64,000 bases of DNA from Deltaproteobacteria bacterium (GCA_006226375.1 SBHC01000043.1:1-64000), one strand, 5' to 3'. Counted from the stretch's first letter, positions 10,149-18,524 are shown. Translations and numbers: made by a program. Notes: generated by a model from the letters alone, not told the origin.

Positions 10149-10176
10149 AGCTTCAGAAAACCGAGCTTTCTGAGCT
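10149..10176 (+). other. Hairpin in the sufC-sufD gap
   Basis: TCAGAAA (10153-10159) pairs with TTTCTGA (10167-10173), and the stem can be extended by AGC/GCT with one bulged base. It lies in the 103-base gap before sufD. A role in mRNA processing or stability is possible but unproven. Confidence 0.35.
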
Positions 10177-10214
10177 GTCGCTTGTAGGGAGTCAGAACCT
10201 AACCTTTGAGCGAA

Positions 10215-11552
10215 ATGAGAAATCCAATGCAAACCGATACAACACCTTTTGGTAGCGCGTTCTCCCAGTGGTGGGGAAGCGCCAAAGGCAACGAGCCGAC
10301 CAGGCTGACTGAGATCCGCAAGCAAGCCTACGACTTGTTTGTGGAAGCCGGTATGCCCAACCGCAAAACGGAAGAGTGGAAGTACACGCCTGTCCGCGGT
10401 CTGGAGAAAGCATCGTTCCAAACGTTGTCGAGCGCGCCCTCCACAAACCTTGGCGTCTCCGACATCCATGAGCTGGTTGGCGCCTCGCTTCCTGGCCACA
10501 CGATGGTCTTTTTCAACGGTTACTTCCAACCCAAGCTGTCGAACCTGCCCGACGTTTCGAACGGATACGTGGGCTCCATCCGAGCGGCCTGGAACGAAGA
10601 CCGCTGGGGCAAAGTCGTGGAAGAGCAGTGGGGTCGCCTCCTCGACTTCCGCAACAGCAACCCCTTCAACTGGTTGAACCAGGCTCTGGTCTCTGACGGT
10701 GCCCTGATCGTCATTCCCGACGGCACAGAGCTGGAAGAACACATCAACCTTGTGTACCTCTCCACTCCACAAGATGAGCCCACCATGGTCCACCCCCGCA
10801 ACCTTGTTGTGGTCGGAGCCAACAGCAAGCTGTCAGTGACGGAAACCTTCGTCTCTCCCGAAGTGGAGAGCAGTTGGACCAACGTTGCATCGTCCTTTGT
10901 CTTGGGTGAGAACGCCGATGTGGTTCACACCAAAGTCCAGCGAGAAGCCGCAAGCACCTGGCATTTCGCACAGGTACAGGTGGAGTTGGCTGCCTCCAGC
11001 AACTTCCACTCCAACTACTTCTCCTTCGGCGGCGGCACCTCCCGTCATGAAATTGAAGCTCTGTTGATTGGGGAGAACGCTCACTGTGACCTGAACGGCC
11101 TGTATATGCCGGAAGGAGAGCAGCTGATGGTCAACCGCATCTGCATGGAGCACGCGTTTCCCAACTGCACCAGCAACCAGTACTACAAAGGCATCCTGGG
11201 CGACACCAGCAAGGGCGTGTTTAACGGCAAGATCTATGTCCGTCAGCAAGCTCAAAAGACAGACGCCTACCAAACCAACCAGGCGTTGTTGCTGTCGGAT
11301 GACGCTGAGATCTACAGCAAACCACAGCTGGAGATCTTCGCTGATGACGTCAAGTGTTCACACGGTGCCACCAGCGGTTACCTCGATGACACGGCGATGT
11401 TCTACCTGATGTCCCGAGGCATCGCCAAAGCTGAAGCAGAACGCATTCTCACGTATGCGTTTGCCAGCGACGTTGTGCAAAAGGTTGAGATTGAGCCCTT
11501 GCACGACCTGTTGGAGTCCCTGCTTCAGCAGCGTCTGGACTATCAGTCTTAA
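10215..11552 (+). CDS. sufD: Fe-S assembly protein SufD
   Basis: About 445 residues. SufD pairs with SufB in the scaffold complex and is needed for iron entry. The protein shows the SufB/D fold blocks: KTEEWKYTPVRGLEKASF near the N-terminus, a long beta-helix region, and the C-terminal EIYSKPQLEIFADDVKCSHGATSGYLDDTAMFYLMSRGI, which is diagnostic for the family. The ATG at 10215 is chosen over a TTG at 10206 and an ATG at 10227; the ribosome binding site is weak for all three, so the start is uncertain by a few residues. Confidence 0.95.
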   Translation: MRNPMQTDTTPFGSAFSQWWGSAKGNEPTRLTEIRKQAYDLFVEAGMPNRKTEEWKYTPVRGLEKASFQTLSSAPSTNLGVSDIHELVGASLPGHTMVFFNGYFQPKLSNLPDVSNGYVGSIRAAWNEDRWGKVVEEQWGRLLDFRNSNPFNWLNQALVSDGALIVIPDGTELEEHINLVYLSTPQDEPTMVHPRNLVVVGANSKLSVTETFVSPEVESSWTNVASSFVLGENADVVHTKVQREAASTWHFAQVQVELAASSNFHSNYFSFGGGTSRHEIEALLIGENAHCDLNGLYMPEGEQLMVNRICMEHAFPNCTSNQYYKGILGDTSKGVFNGKIYVRQQAQKTDAYQTNQALLLSDDAEIYSKPQLEIFADDVKCSHGATSGYLDDTAMFYLMSRGIAKAEAERILTYAFASDVVQKVEIEPLHDLLESLLQQRLDYQS

Positions 11553-11613
11553 TTGGTTTTGATTTTTCAAGGTGGCGAGGCCTAGTGCCTCGCCCCACCC
11601 GATAGGAACCCAG

Positions 11614-12900
11614 ATGAATACTCCGCACCAGCCCCAACCAACGAATGACACAGCAGCGACGGCGCAAGCCCCAAGCAAACCGCTGGATGTTGAGAAGATC
11701 CGGGCGGACTTCCCCATCTTGCAACAAGAAGTTCGTGGGAAGTCTCTTGTGTACCTGGACAACGCCGCGTCAGGCCAACGTCCGAAGCATGTGATCGAGA
11801 CGATTGAGCGTGTTTACGAACACGACTACGCCAACATCCACCGCGGCGTACACACGTTGAGCCAGCGCTCCACACAGGCTTACGAAGACGCTCGGGTCAA
11901 AGTCCAACACTTCATCAACGCCGAGAGCGAAAAAGAAATTGTGTTCACCCGGGGAACCACCGAAGCCATTAATCTTGTGGCACAAACCTTTGGGCGCTCC
12001 CGCCTCAAAGCCGGCGACGAAGTGCTGATCTCCACGATGGAGCACCACTCCAACATTGTCCCCTGGCAGATCCTACGGGACGAGATTGGCATTGTGTTAA
12101 AGGTGATTCCCATCGATGAGCACGGCGCTTTCTCTCTCGAAGACTTCAAGGCCCAGCTTACGGAAGAGACCAAGTTGGTCTCCGTGATGCATGTCTCGAA
12201 CGCCTTGGGTACAGTTAATCCGATCAAGGAAATGACCGCCATTGCTCACGAGCGTAACATCCCAGTGCTGGTGGACGGCGCTCAAGCCGTTCCCCACCTC
12301 GCAGTGGATGTGCAGGATCTGGACTGTGATTTCTACGCGTTCTCGGCCCACAAGATGTGCGGCCCCACTGGAGTTGGCGTCTTGTACGGAAAGTTCAAGA
12401 TGCTCAAGTCGTTGCCTCCTTACCAGGGCGGTGGCGACATGATTGAGAATGTCACATTTGAAAAGACCACCTACGCCGAGCCCCCTGCCCGGTTTGAAGC
12501 AGGAACCCCCAACATTGTAGGCGGTATTGCTCTGGGCGCAGCGATCGACTACCTCCAAAACCTCGGCATGGACAACATCGCTGCTTACGAGCATGAGCTG
12601 TTGGAGTACGGAACCCAGATCCTCTCAGAGATCCCAGGCCTTCGCATTGTGGGGACTGCGCCCAACAAAGCGAGCGTTATCTCCTTCGTGCTCGATGGTA
12701 TTCACCCCCACGATCTAGGAACCATTCTGGACAACGATGGCGTGGCCATTCGCACCGGCCACCACTGCGCGCAGCCCGTGATGGATTTTTTTAAGGTCCC
12801 TGCGACGGCGCGAGCTTCGTTTGCTTTCTACAACACCAAGGAAGAGATCGACCGGCTCGCGGAGGCGATCCGCAAAGCCATAAAGATCTTCCAGATGTAG
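11614..12900 (+). CDS. sufS: Cysteine desulfurase SufS
   Basis: 428 residues, a PLP-dependent enzyme that takes sulfur from cysteine and carries it as a persulfide. The PLP lysine is Lys247 in FSAHKMCGPTG, and the persulfide cysteine is Cys385 in RTGHHCAQPVM, the type II (SufS/Csd) context. MEHHSNIVPW and DGAQAVPH cofactor motifs are present. The ATG at 11614 follows AGGA. The first 28 residues (Pro/Gln/Thr/Ala-rich) precede the domain proper, which starts at VEKIRADFP. SufU follows 3 bases after the stop, its expected sulfur acceptor. Confidence 0.97.
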   Translation: MNTPHQPQPTNDTAATAQAPSKPLDVEKIRADFPILQQEVRGKSLVYLDNAASGQRPKHVIETIERVYEHDYANIHRGVHTLSQRSTQAYEDARVKVQHFINAESEKEIVFTRGTTEAINLVAQTFGRSRLKAGDEVLISTMEHHSNIVPWQILRDEIGIVLKVIPIDEHGAFSLEDFKAQLTEETKLVSVMHVSNALGTVNPIKEMTAIAHERNIPVLVDGAQAVPHLAVDVQDLDCDFYAFSAHKMCGPTGVGVLYGKFKMLKSLPPYQGGGDMIENVTFEKTTYAEPPARFEAGTPNIVGGIALGAAIDYLQNLGMDNIAAYEHELLEYGTQILSEIPGLRIVGTAPNKASVISFVLDGIHPHDLGTILDNDGVAIRTGHHCAQPVMDFFKVPATARASFAFYNTKEEIDRLAEAIRKAIKIFQM

Positions 12901-12903
12901 ACC

Positions 12904-13359
12904 ATGTCCCAGAATCTCCAAGACCTCTACCGCAAGGTTGTCCTTGAGCACAACCGCAACCCCAGAAATTTTGGGGCGCTGGAGAATTTCACCCATCACG
13001 CGAAGGGAAACAACCCATTGTGTGGTGATTGTGTGGAGTTGTTCTTGCAGGTAGAAGGCAACGAGGTTCAACAAGTTGGCTTTGAGGGCGAAGGATGTGC
13101 GATTTGCAACGCCTCGTCTTCTCTCCTCACCGAAGCCATTCAAGGTCAATCGCTGCAGCAAGTTCACAGCCTTCACCAACGCTTTGAACAAATGCTAGCG
13201 GGCGAGTTCTCTGCCCAAGACGAACAAGAGTTGGGTCCACTTCTTGTCTTTACGGGGCTGGCTGACTTTCCAGCACGCCTCAAGTGTGCCACATTGGCCT
13301 GGCGAACTCTTCAGGCCGCTTTGGAAAACTCCGAAGCTCCTGTGTCCACTGAATCCTAA
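12904..13359 (+). CDS. sufU: SufU-type sulfur acceptor / Fe-S assembly protein
   Basis: 151 residues. SufU is a zinc-bound acceptor that takes persulfide sulfur from SufS. Three ligand cysteines are in the expected settings: NPLCGDCVEL, GEGCAICNAS and RLKCATLAW. The gene begins 3 bases after the sufS stop, so its ribosome binding site must lie within sufS. The SufS-SufU pairing (rather than SufE) is best known from Firmicutes and Actinobacteria. Confidence 0.94.
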   Translation: MSQNLQDLYRKVVLEHNRNPRNFGALENFTHHAKGNNPLCGDCVELFLQVEGNEVQQVGFEGEGCAICNASSSLLTEAIQGQSLQQVHSLHQRFEQMLAGEFSAQDEQELGPLLVFTGLADFPARLKCATLAWRTLQAALENSEAPVSTES

Positions 13360-13430
13360 GGGAAGGATAAGCTCCAGGAGCAGCAGCCTGGATGTCTCCT
13401 TCCCCCACTCGTTTGCGAGGAACCAAGCGA

Positions 13431-14069
13431 ATGAAACCGGAAACACACATGTCAGAAACCTCCACCACGTCCACACCAGCAGCCGCTGCCTCTAGCACAG
13501 ACACGGCAAGTGAACCGGTCGCCACCTCCCACACAGAGGAAACCCCTGCAGTTGCGGAGGCACAAACAACAGAGAGTGGAGCGACGGCCGAAGCGGCTGC
13601 CACAGAGCCTTCCCCCACCGCCAAAGCCGTTGAGTACGACGAAGATGGCGAAGTGATCGGGATGGACGCAGAGCAAGACTTCGACAACCCTGGCATCGAG
13701 TTCGCCGTTCTTGACCCTGAAGCCTGGGCCGCCTTGGGCGATGAAGAGAGAGCTTGGGGGAAAATTGCTCTGGAGAAAGCCATTGTGGGTCAGATCTCCA
13801 CGATCTTCGATCCAGAGATCCCCGTGAACATCTACGAGCTTGGACTCATTTACGAGATCATCGTCAACGACGAACGCCATGCCCTCGTTCAAATGACCCT
13901 CACCTCGCCAGCCTGTCCTGTGGCAGGAACCCTTCCTCTTGAAGTGGAAGAGAAAACCCTCGCGCTCGATGGCGTACAAACCGCGCGGGTCGAGCTGGTG
14001 TGGGATCCACCCTGGTCACCCGATCTGATGTCCGAAGCTGCCAAACTCGAACTTGGCTTCTTCTATTAA
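13431..14069 (+). CDS. sufT: SufT / MIP18-family (DUF59) Fe-S assembly protein
   Basis: About 212 residues. The C-terminal 110 residues are a DUF59 domain with the SufT hallmarks DPEIPVNIYELGLIYEI, MTLTSPACPVAG and WDPPWSPDLMSEAAKLELG. SufT helps mature Fe-S proteins under high demand. The first 75-80 residues are a low-complexity Thr/Ala/Glu tail, probably disordered. The ATG at 13431 has AGGA about 9 nt upstream; ATG codons at 13392 and 13449 are alternatives. It closes the suf operon. No sufA or sufE is present. Confidence 0.92.
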   Translation: MKPETHMSETSTTSTPAAAASSTDTASEPVATSHTEETPAVAEAQTTESGATAEAAATEPSPTAKAVEYDEDGEVIGMDAEQDFDNPGIEFAVLDPEAWAALGDEERAWGKIALEKAIVGQISTIFDPEIPVNIYELGLIYEIIVNDERHALVQMTLTSPACPVAGTLPLEVEEKTLALDGVQTARVELVWDPPWSPDLMSEAAKLELGFFY

Positions 14070-14118
14070 TTCAACGCCCTCACAATTCCCTTCCGCACGG
14101 CTCCGGTTTAAGCCTGAG

Positions 14119-14898
14119 CTAGTCCTCAGGATCCAACTGAATCAGATACTCACCTCTTAAGATGCGCTGGGGGTTGGTCACAAGAAGCCGAGTCATCTCA
14201 TCGGTGTCGACTTCGCGGGAAAGAAGCTCCAACATCTTTCCGATCTTCCCTGTAGGTCCATGCAAATCCGTTGCGCCCAAATCAAAGACATTCTGTTTCA
14301 GATAGGTTCGCGCCAGCTTCCGAACGGAGCCTACCCCGTTTAAGAGAAGACTGCACAGGTCGAGTTGCATGCTCCAACCCGACTCCTTCCATTCGTGAAT
14401 GAGTTCCGGCTTGCGCAACAGCACGTCGTATCGCTCAGGATGAGCCAGGATCGGCCGGATGCCCTGTGTGGTCATCGAGAACGCCAGATCCTTCATGCGC
14501 AACATCGGGTCACGCAAGGCAAACTCAATAAGAAGATAAGGACCATCACCCCCAACAGGGAGAAGTTCACCGGCCTCCCAACGTTGCTCAAATCGATCAT
14601 CGCACCAGATCTCAGAGCCTGGATGCAACTTCAGCGCGATGCCTTCGTTGTCGAGGTGCTCCTGCATCATGGCAACACTTTCGCGGATCTTCGCGCCAGA
14701 GACCTCGGGGAATCGTGGATGACCCAGATGACAGGAGACCGCAACATCAGAGTATCCGCAGTTGGCAAAGTCGCGGTACATATTGAGGGAGGCTTCGACA
14801 GAGGAGGCTCCGTCATCGATGTTGGGCAGAGAGTGGTTGTGAATGTCCACCAGGTCACTTGCGGGAATCTCAGACTTGGGCTGAAGCCACCAGAACAT
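14119..14898 (-). CDS. CpsB/CapC-type PHP family tyrosine-protein phosphatase
   Basis: 259 residues. Metal-dependent PHP-family phosphatases of the CpsB/YwqE type dephosphorylate bacterial tyrosine kinases that control polysaccharide export. The metal-binding motifs are present: DIHNHSLPNIDDGA (residues about 18-31), a central Glu in PGSEIW, LAHPERY and the C-terminal ATDLHG. No capsule genes or tyrosine kinase are nearby, so the substrate is open. The start lies 10 bases after the stop of the upstream glycosyltransferase gene on the same strand, suggesting one operon. Confidence 0.85.
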   Translation of the reverse strand: MFWWLQPKSEIPASDLVDIHNHSLPNIDDGASSVEASLNMYRDFANCGYSDVAVSCHLGHPRFPEVSGAKIRESVAMMQEHLDNEGIALKLHPGSEIWCDDRFEQRWEAGELLPVGGDGPYLLIEFALRDPMLRMKDLAFSMTTQGIRPILAHPERYDVLLRKPELIHEWKESGWSMQLDLCSLLLNGVGSVRKLARTYLKQNVFDLGATDLHGPTGKIGKMLELLSREVDTDEMTRLLVTNPQRILRGEYLIQLDPED

Positions 14899-14908
14899 GA
14901 ATGTTTTC

Positions 14909-16687
14909 CTATTCGTCCTGTAGTTTGGAAAGGTCCAGACGACGTTTGTCGATGCGCATTCGCTGCTTGAGCTTGCTCAGTTCGTCCTCTGCGGTCAAGA
15001 CATCAAACTGCTCTTCCATAGAAGAAGCACGGAGACTTTGCGCTTCTCCTGCATCATGCAGCGCCGCTGGATCCGACGCAGTCGAGGACGAAGCGTCTCG
15101 TTTCCAACCCTCTTTGCGCTGCAACAGTTGTTGTTTTCGTTGCTGCAAACGCTGCCAAAAGACTCGAAGATCCTCACGCTCCGTCTTGGCTTCGATAAGC
15201 TGTTGATGAGCCTCCCTCTGCAACGATGGGTTCCCCGAACGCTCAGCAAGCTCATGACGATGTTGCCATAGGTGAATTCGCTCGTCGATAGCCTCCATCC
15301 GAGCCTGTTTCTTTTTTTCATCCAGCAGCAACCGAGAATATTCCTCGGTCCAGGCGTCTTCCAGTGCTGGATCGTCCTGCAGAGGCGACGGTGTTCCATT
15401 CCCTTCTTCGGGCCCAATCGTTTCAAACGGCCCGTTCTGGTTCACAGCCTCTGGCTGCTCCTGCATTAAAGAATGAGAGGATGCACCTGTTGACGGCTCG
15501 GCCTCCTCCACTCCAGCCGAAGATCGCATTTGCAGCCGCTTAGCCTCGGCAACAAGCCACTCCTCCTTCTCTTGAAGCCCTCGTTGAACCAGAGAGATCC
15601 ATGAATCTCCATTGTCGTTGAGTCCCAAATCCTCGTGGAGAAGATCCCATCGGATCTCTGAAGTTGCTGCAAACAACTCCAAGGCCACCGCTTCAAGGGC
15701 TTCTGGCTCTTCCGCGACGGCGGCCACTTCCTGGCTCACAAAGAACTCGGCATCGCGCAGGCAAGCCTCCGTGGAAGGCTCCCACACAACCACAGGCGTG
15801 CAGCATCGAAGCAAAGAAGGCCACCCGGATGAAGAGGGACACGCCACGACAATGTCCGCCGCAGCAACAAAAGCGTCAAGATCATCCCGATGACCAAACA
15901 TCTGGGCACGTAGCCCCCAGCGCTGGGCCTGCTCTCGCAGAAAGACCGCCTTTGCATCGTCCTCTCCGTAGTGCAACCACCAAGTGACCTTTGTCGAGAC
16001 AAGAGCCAACGATTGCATCCACAAGCTCAACTGCGACTCTGAACAATCGTTGGCTTCGATCAAGACCACAGGTTGAGGTCCAGCCAGTTCACGAAGAGAA
16101 GCACCATGGTCAGGGGAAACAGGGGACTCGCTCAGAAAGGAGGCCACCTCCAGCTGGGTGTCAGAGACGCCATAATTCACCCACTCCTCGATCAGGCCGG
16201 GATGGGGCAGCACCGTTTTGCTCCCATAAAGAGAAGGCATCAACGCATCCCAATGAAACGCTGGGACAAAAGCCAACACAGGAACCGTTGAAGTAGGGTC
16301 CTTCATTAATGAAGAACGACGTGCCTCTTCGGCCAGCCATGCAGCGATGGGATGACATGTGATCACTAGATCGAAAGACTCAGCCTCCAAAGCGTCTTGC
16401 GCTCGCTGCACATCCAGAACATGCTGCAGCTGCCCAAGAACAAAGCGATGCGAGTCTTGTCCTTCAGGGGAGTCCCATAGCTGGAGGAGGCGCGGAAACC
16501 AGCCCATCAGAGGAGCCAACCCGGTTTGCAGCAGACCTCTTCCCAGGCTTTTGCCCCAGGTCGCCACCACATCCACAAGTTGGACCTGGGCTTCAGGCCA
16601 TGTTTGCTCCAACCGATGAAGCAAACGCTGGGGAAAGCCGGGAAGTTCAGAAGGGTCAAGGCTGGCGTACCATACGGCTAGATTCAT
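14909..16687 (-). CDS. GT-B glycosyltransferase-like protein with C-terminal coiled coil
   Basis: 592 residues. Residues 1-380 look like a divergent MGDG-synthase/MurG-type GT-B fold: an N-terminal MNLAVWYASLDPSELPGFPQRLL region, FDLVITCHPIAAWLAEEA, and a C-terminal half with AADIVVACPSSSGWPSLLRCCTPVVVWEP, the place where nucleotide sugar binds in this fold. The N-terminal glycine loop is not conserved, so activity is uncertain. The last 170 residues are a Glu/Gln/Arg-rich coiled coil (EKKKQARMEAIDERIHL onward). The start at 16687 has AGGA at 6 nt. It probably forms an operon with the downstream PHP phosphatase. Confidence 0.65.
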   Translation of the reverse strand: MNLAVWYASLDPSELPGFPQRLLHRLEQTWPEAQVQLVDVVATWGKSLGRGLLQTGLAPLMGWFPRLLQLWDSPEGQDSHRFVLGQLQHVLDVQRAQDALEAESFDLVITCHPIAAWLAEEARRSSLMKDPTSTVPVLAFVPAFHWDALMPSLYGSKTVLPHPGLIEEWVNYGVSDTQLEVASFLSESPVSPDHGASLRELAGPQPVVLIEANDCSESQLSLWMQSLALVSTKVTWWLHYGEDDAKAVFLREQAQRWGLRAQMFGHRDDLDAFVAAADIVVACPSSSGWPSLLRCCTPVVVWEPSTEACLRDAEFFVSQEVAAVAEEPEALEAVALELFAATSEIRWDLLHEDLGLNDNGDSWISLVQRGLQEKEEWLVAEAKRLQMRSSAGVEEAEPSTGASSHSLMQEQPEAVNQNGPFETIGPEEGNGTPSPLQDDPALEDAWTEEYSRLLLDEKKKQARMEAIDERIHLWQHRHELAERSGNPSLQREAHQQLIEAKTEREDLRVFWQRLQQRKQQLLQRKEGWKRDASSSTASDPAALHDAGEAQSLRASSMEEQFDVLTAEDELSKLKQRMRIDKRRLDLSKLQDE

Positions 16688-16782
16688 CACTTGTCCTGTT
16701 GTGGGGTCGAATGGAAGCACGACATTAAGGCCAACATAGGGAATCCTTTGAGAGATTCCAAGGCAATTCATGCAATTTTTGC

Positions 16783-16811
16783 TTGACAGAGTGGGCAATC
16801 ATCTCTATAAA
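16783..16811 (+). promoter_or_regulatory. sigma70 promoter of the infC operon
   Basis: TTGACA (16783-16788), exactly 17 bases, then TATAAA (16806-16811). The start would be near 16818, giving a 5' leader of about 195 nt before infC. Confidence 0.8.
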
Positions 16812-16817
16812 CATTGG

Positions 16818-17014
16818 GAAATTCGGTGTTCTTAGGAGTGGTCACACCACGCTCCCCGTATGTGAGCCCCGCCGGTATCCTTCTAAACCGCGGCACATAC
16901 AAGGTTGTTTGTGGTTGTGACTTGTTTGCGTTTGGCCCTCCGATTTTCTGCGAATCCCTGCCCCGGGAGTGCTCTTTTGCCAAATGCATGAAGTGAAATG
17001 AGAAGGAGCGAACG
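16818..17014 (+). promoter_or_regulatory. Structured 5' leader of the infC-rpmI-rplT operon
   Basis: The leader between the promoter and the infC start has no credible gene. It can fold: GTATGTG (16858-16864) pairs with CACATAC (16894-16900), and inside this CCGC pairs with GCGG. AAGGAG (17003-17008) is the infC ribosome binding site. Many bacteria carry an L20- or IF3-responsive control region in this position. Whether this leader matches such a family is not known to me. Confidence 0.5.
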
Positions 17015-17536
17015 ATTAAAGAGCCTCGTGTAAATGAAGCCGTCCGAGCCAGAGAAGTTCGATTGATCGGTGCTGACGGAGAGCAAGTAGGGATTGTATC
17101 TTCTCGCCAGGCCCTTGAAATGGCGGAAGAAGCAGGACTAGACCTGGTGGAAGTGGCGCCCAACGCCCGTCCTCCGGTGTGCAAACTGCTTGACTACGGC
17201 AAGTACAAGTACGAACAAAAGCAAAAAGCCAAAGAAGCTCGGCGTAATGCTTCTCATATCCAGGTGAAGGAAGTGAAGCTCCGTCCCAAAACGGACGAGC
17301 ACGACATCCTAACCAAGATCCGGCACATCCGACGATTCTTGGAAGATGGAGACAAAGCAAAGGTCACCATCATGTTCCGAGGACGTGAGATCACTCACTC
17401 GGATCGAGGCCGTACCATCCTGGAACGCATCAAGGAAGAGATCGGCGAAGAGGCCAACGTGGAAATGGGCCCTCGCATGGAAGGCCGCACCATGATCATG
17501 ATCATGGCACCTGCCAAAAGCGCACCCACCACGTAG
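17015..17536 (+). CDS. infC: Translation initiation factor IF-3, with ATT start codon
   Basis: 173 residues. IF-3 binds the 30S subunit and checks start-codon and initiator-tRNA pairing. Reading back from the clear IF-3 body (LIGADGEQVGIVSS, VCKLLDYGKYKYEQ, KVTIMFRGREITH) the frame gives IKEPRVNEAVRAREVRLIG, the family N-terminus. It begins at an ATT at 17015 with AAGGAG 6 nt upstream. No ATG, GTG or TTG precedes RVNEA at a suitable position, so ATT is the start, as in E. coli infC, where the AUU codon makes IF-3 repress its own synthesis. The same autoregulation is inferred here. Confidence 0.95.
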   Translation: MKEPRVNEAVRAREVRLIGADGEQVGIVSSRQALEMAEEAGLDLVEVAPNARPPVCKLLDYGKYKYEQKQKAKEARRNASHIQVKEVKLRPKTDEHDILTKIRHIRRFLEDGDKAKVTIMFRGREITHSDRGRTILERIKEEIGEEANVEMGPRMEGRTMIMIMAPAKSAPTT

Positions 17537-17565
17537 CTCCCGCTGCTGTCTCCCCCTTTTTATTG

Positions 17566-17612
17566 GCCAAACCTACCCTGCCGGGCTTTCGGCAGGGATT
17601 TCCGGGTTTGGC
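17566..17612 (+). promoter_or_regulatory. Two-tier stem-loop between infC and rpmI
   Basis: The outer stem GCCAAACC (17566-17573) pairs with GGTTTGGC (17605-17612), and the inner stem CCCTGCCG (17576-17583) pairs with CGGCAGGG (17590-17597) around GGCTTT. The internal loop is asymmetric (2 against 7 nt). It lies in a 230-base gap inside the operon and has no strict T-run after it. A ribosomal-protein-binding (L20-type) or processing element is likely. The other 150 bases up to rpmI show nothing clear. Confidence 0.6.
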
Positions 17613-17766
17613 TTGTTTTGTCTCTCCCATTGGGAGTTGGTTTGTCTGCGAAGCGCACCTGCGCTTGGCGAGGGACAAGCTTGTGAGTCCGATTCGTATC
17701 CACACATCAGTGGTTTGAATCATAAAGTTGCTGATCTGTATCTGTTCAACATAAGGAGCCATCCGA

Positions 17767-17970
17767 ATGCCGAAGATTAAGACCAACCGCGGCGCGGCCA
17801 AGCGATTCCGTTACACGGGTAGCGGCAAGGTTCGACGCAACAAGGCCAACAAAAGCCATATCCTCACGAAGAAGTCCAACAAGCGCAAGCGCAACCTGCG
17901 TCAGAGCACCATCGTGGACAAGACCGACGAAGGTCGTATCAAGCGAATGATGCCCTACGGACAAAAGTAA
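17767..17970 (+). CDS. rpmI: 50S ribosomal protein L35
   Basis: 67 residues, normal for bL35. It begins [14 protein letters not shown], has the basic [17 protein letters not shown] core and ends [15 protein letters not shown] lies 8 nt before the ATG. It sits between infC and rplT as in most bacteria. Confidence 0.97.
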   Translation: MPKIKTNRGAAKRFRYTGSGKVRRNKANKSHILTKKSNKRKRNLRQSTIVDKTDEGRIKRMMPYGQK

Positions 17971-17984
17971 GCCATCTTGCCCAC

Positions 17985-18015
17985 CCGATCCCTTGGATCT
18001 TCACCAAGAGATCGG
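17985..18015 (+). promoter_or_regulatory. Stem-loop between rpmI and rplT
   Basis: CCGATC (17985-17990) plus CTTGG (17992-17996) pair with CCAAG (18004-18008) plus GATCGG (18010-18015), with one C/A mismatch and a 7-nt loop. A run of seven or more T residues follows about 30 bases later (18047-18056). This could be an L20 control site or a weak attenuator within the operon. Confidence 0.5.
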
Positions 18016-18062
18016 ATGCCCTGGGCCTAAACCTTTCTCGAAATAACTTTTTTTCCAATGGG

Positions 18063-18091
18063 TTGACAAGGCTAACGCGACATGGTAAAGC
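18063..18091 (+). promoter_or_regulatory. Possible internal promoter before rplT
   Basis: TTGACA (18063-18068), 17 bases, TAAAGC (18086-18091). The -35 is perfect but the -10 is weak. It would give rplT and ihfA a separate transcript with a leader of about 70 nt. Confidence 0.35.
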
Positions 18092-18170
18092 CCATGTCCG
18101 CCAAAGCGAGAGCCCCAACGGCTTCGTATGGCCTACAACGTTTGGAATCATAGTGTAAGGATATGTAACC

Positions 18171-18524
18171 ATGAGGGTTAAACGCGGATTTAAAGCACGC
18201 CGACGCCGCAACAAGCTCCGCAAGCTCGTCAAGGGCTTTGTGGCTGGACGACGTCGAATCTACCGACAAGCAGCCGAAACTCTTCGCCGCGCTCTGGCGT
18301 TCTCCTACCGGGATCGTCGCCAACGCAAGCGTCACTTCCGGAAGCTTTGGATCACCCGCATCTCTGCGGCAGCCAAAGCCAATGGCTTGTCCTACAGCCG
18401 TATGATCAACGGCCTGAAAAAAGCAGACTGCGAGATCAACCGCAAGATGCTGGCCGACATCGCAGTACGCGATCCTGAGACGTTTGGCGCCTTGGTCCAG
18501 TTGGCCCAGTCCAAGTTGGATTAA
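18171..18524 (+). CDS. rplT: 50S ribosomal protein L20
   Basis: 117 residues, normal for bL20, a 23S rRNA-binding protein that in other bacteria represses its own operon. The N-terminal RRNKLRKLVKGFVAGRR, YRDRRQRKRHFRKLWI and LSYSRMINGLKKA blocks are conserved. AAGGA lies 9 nt before the ATG. The 200-base gap before it carries the stem-loop and possible promoter listed above. Confidence 0.97.
   Translation: MRVKRGFKARRRRNKLRKLVKGFVAGRRRIYRQAAETLRRALAFSYRDRRQRKRHFRKLWITRISAAAKANGLSYSRMINGLKKADCEINRKMLADIAVRDPETFGALVQLAQSKLD

Noticed and set aside
16814-16996. Small TTG-initiated frame in the infC leader
   Set aside because: No ribosome binding site, the start would be at the predicted transcript 5' end, and the region folds as an RNA leader.
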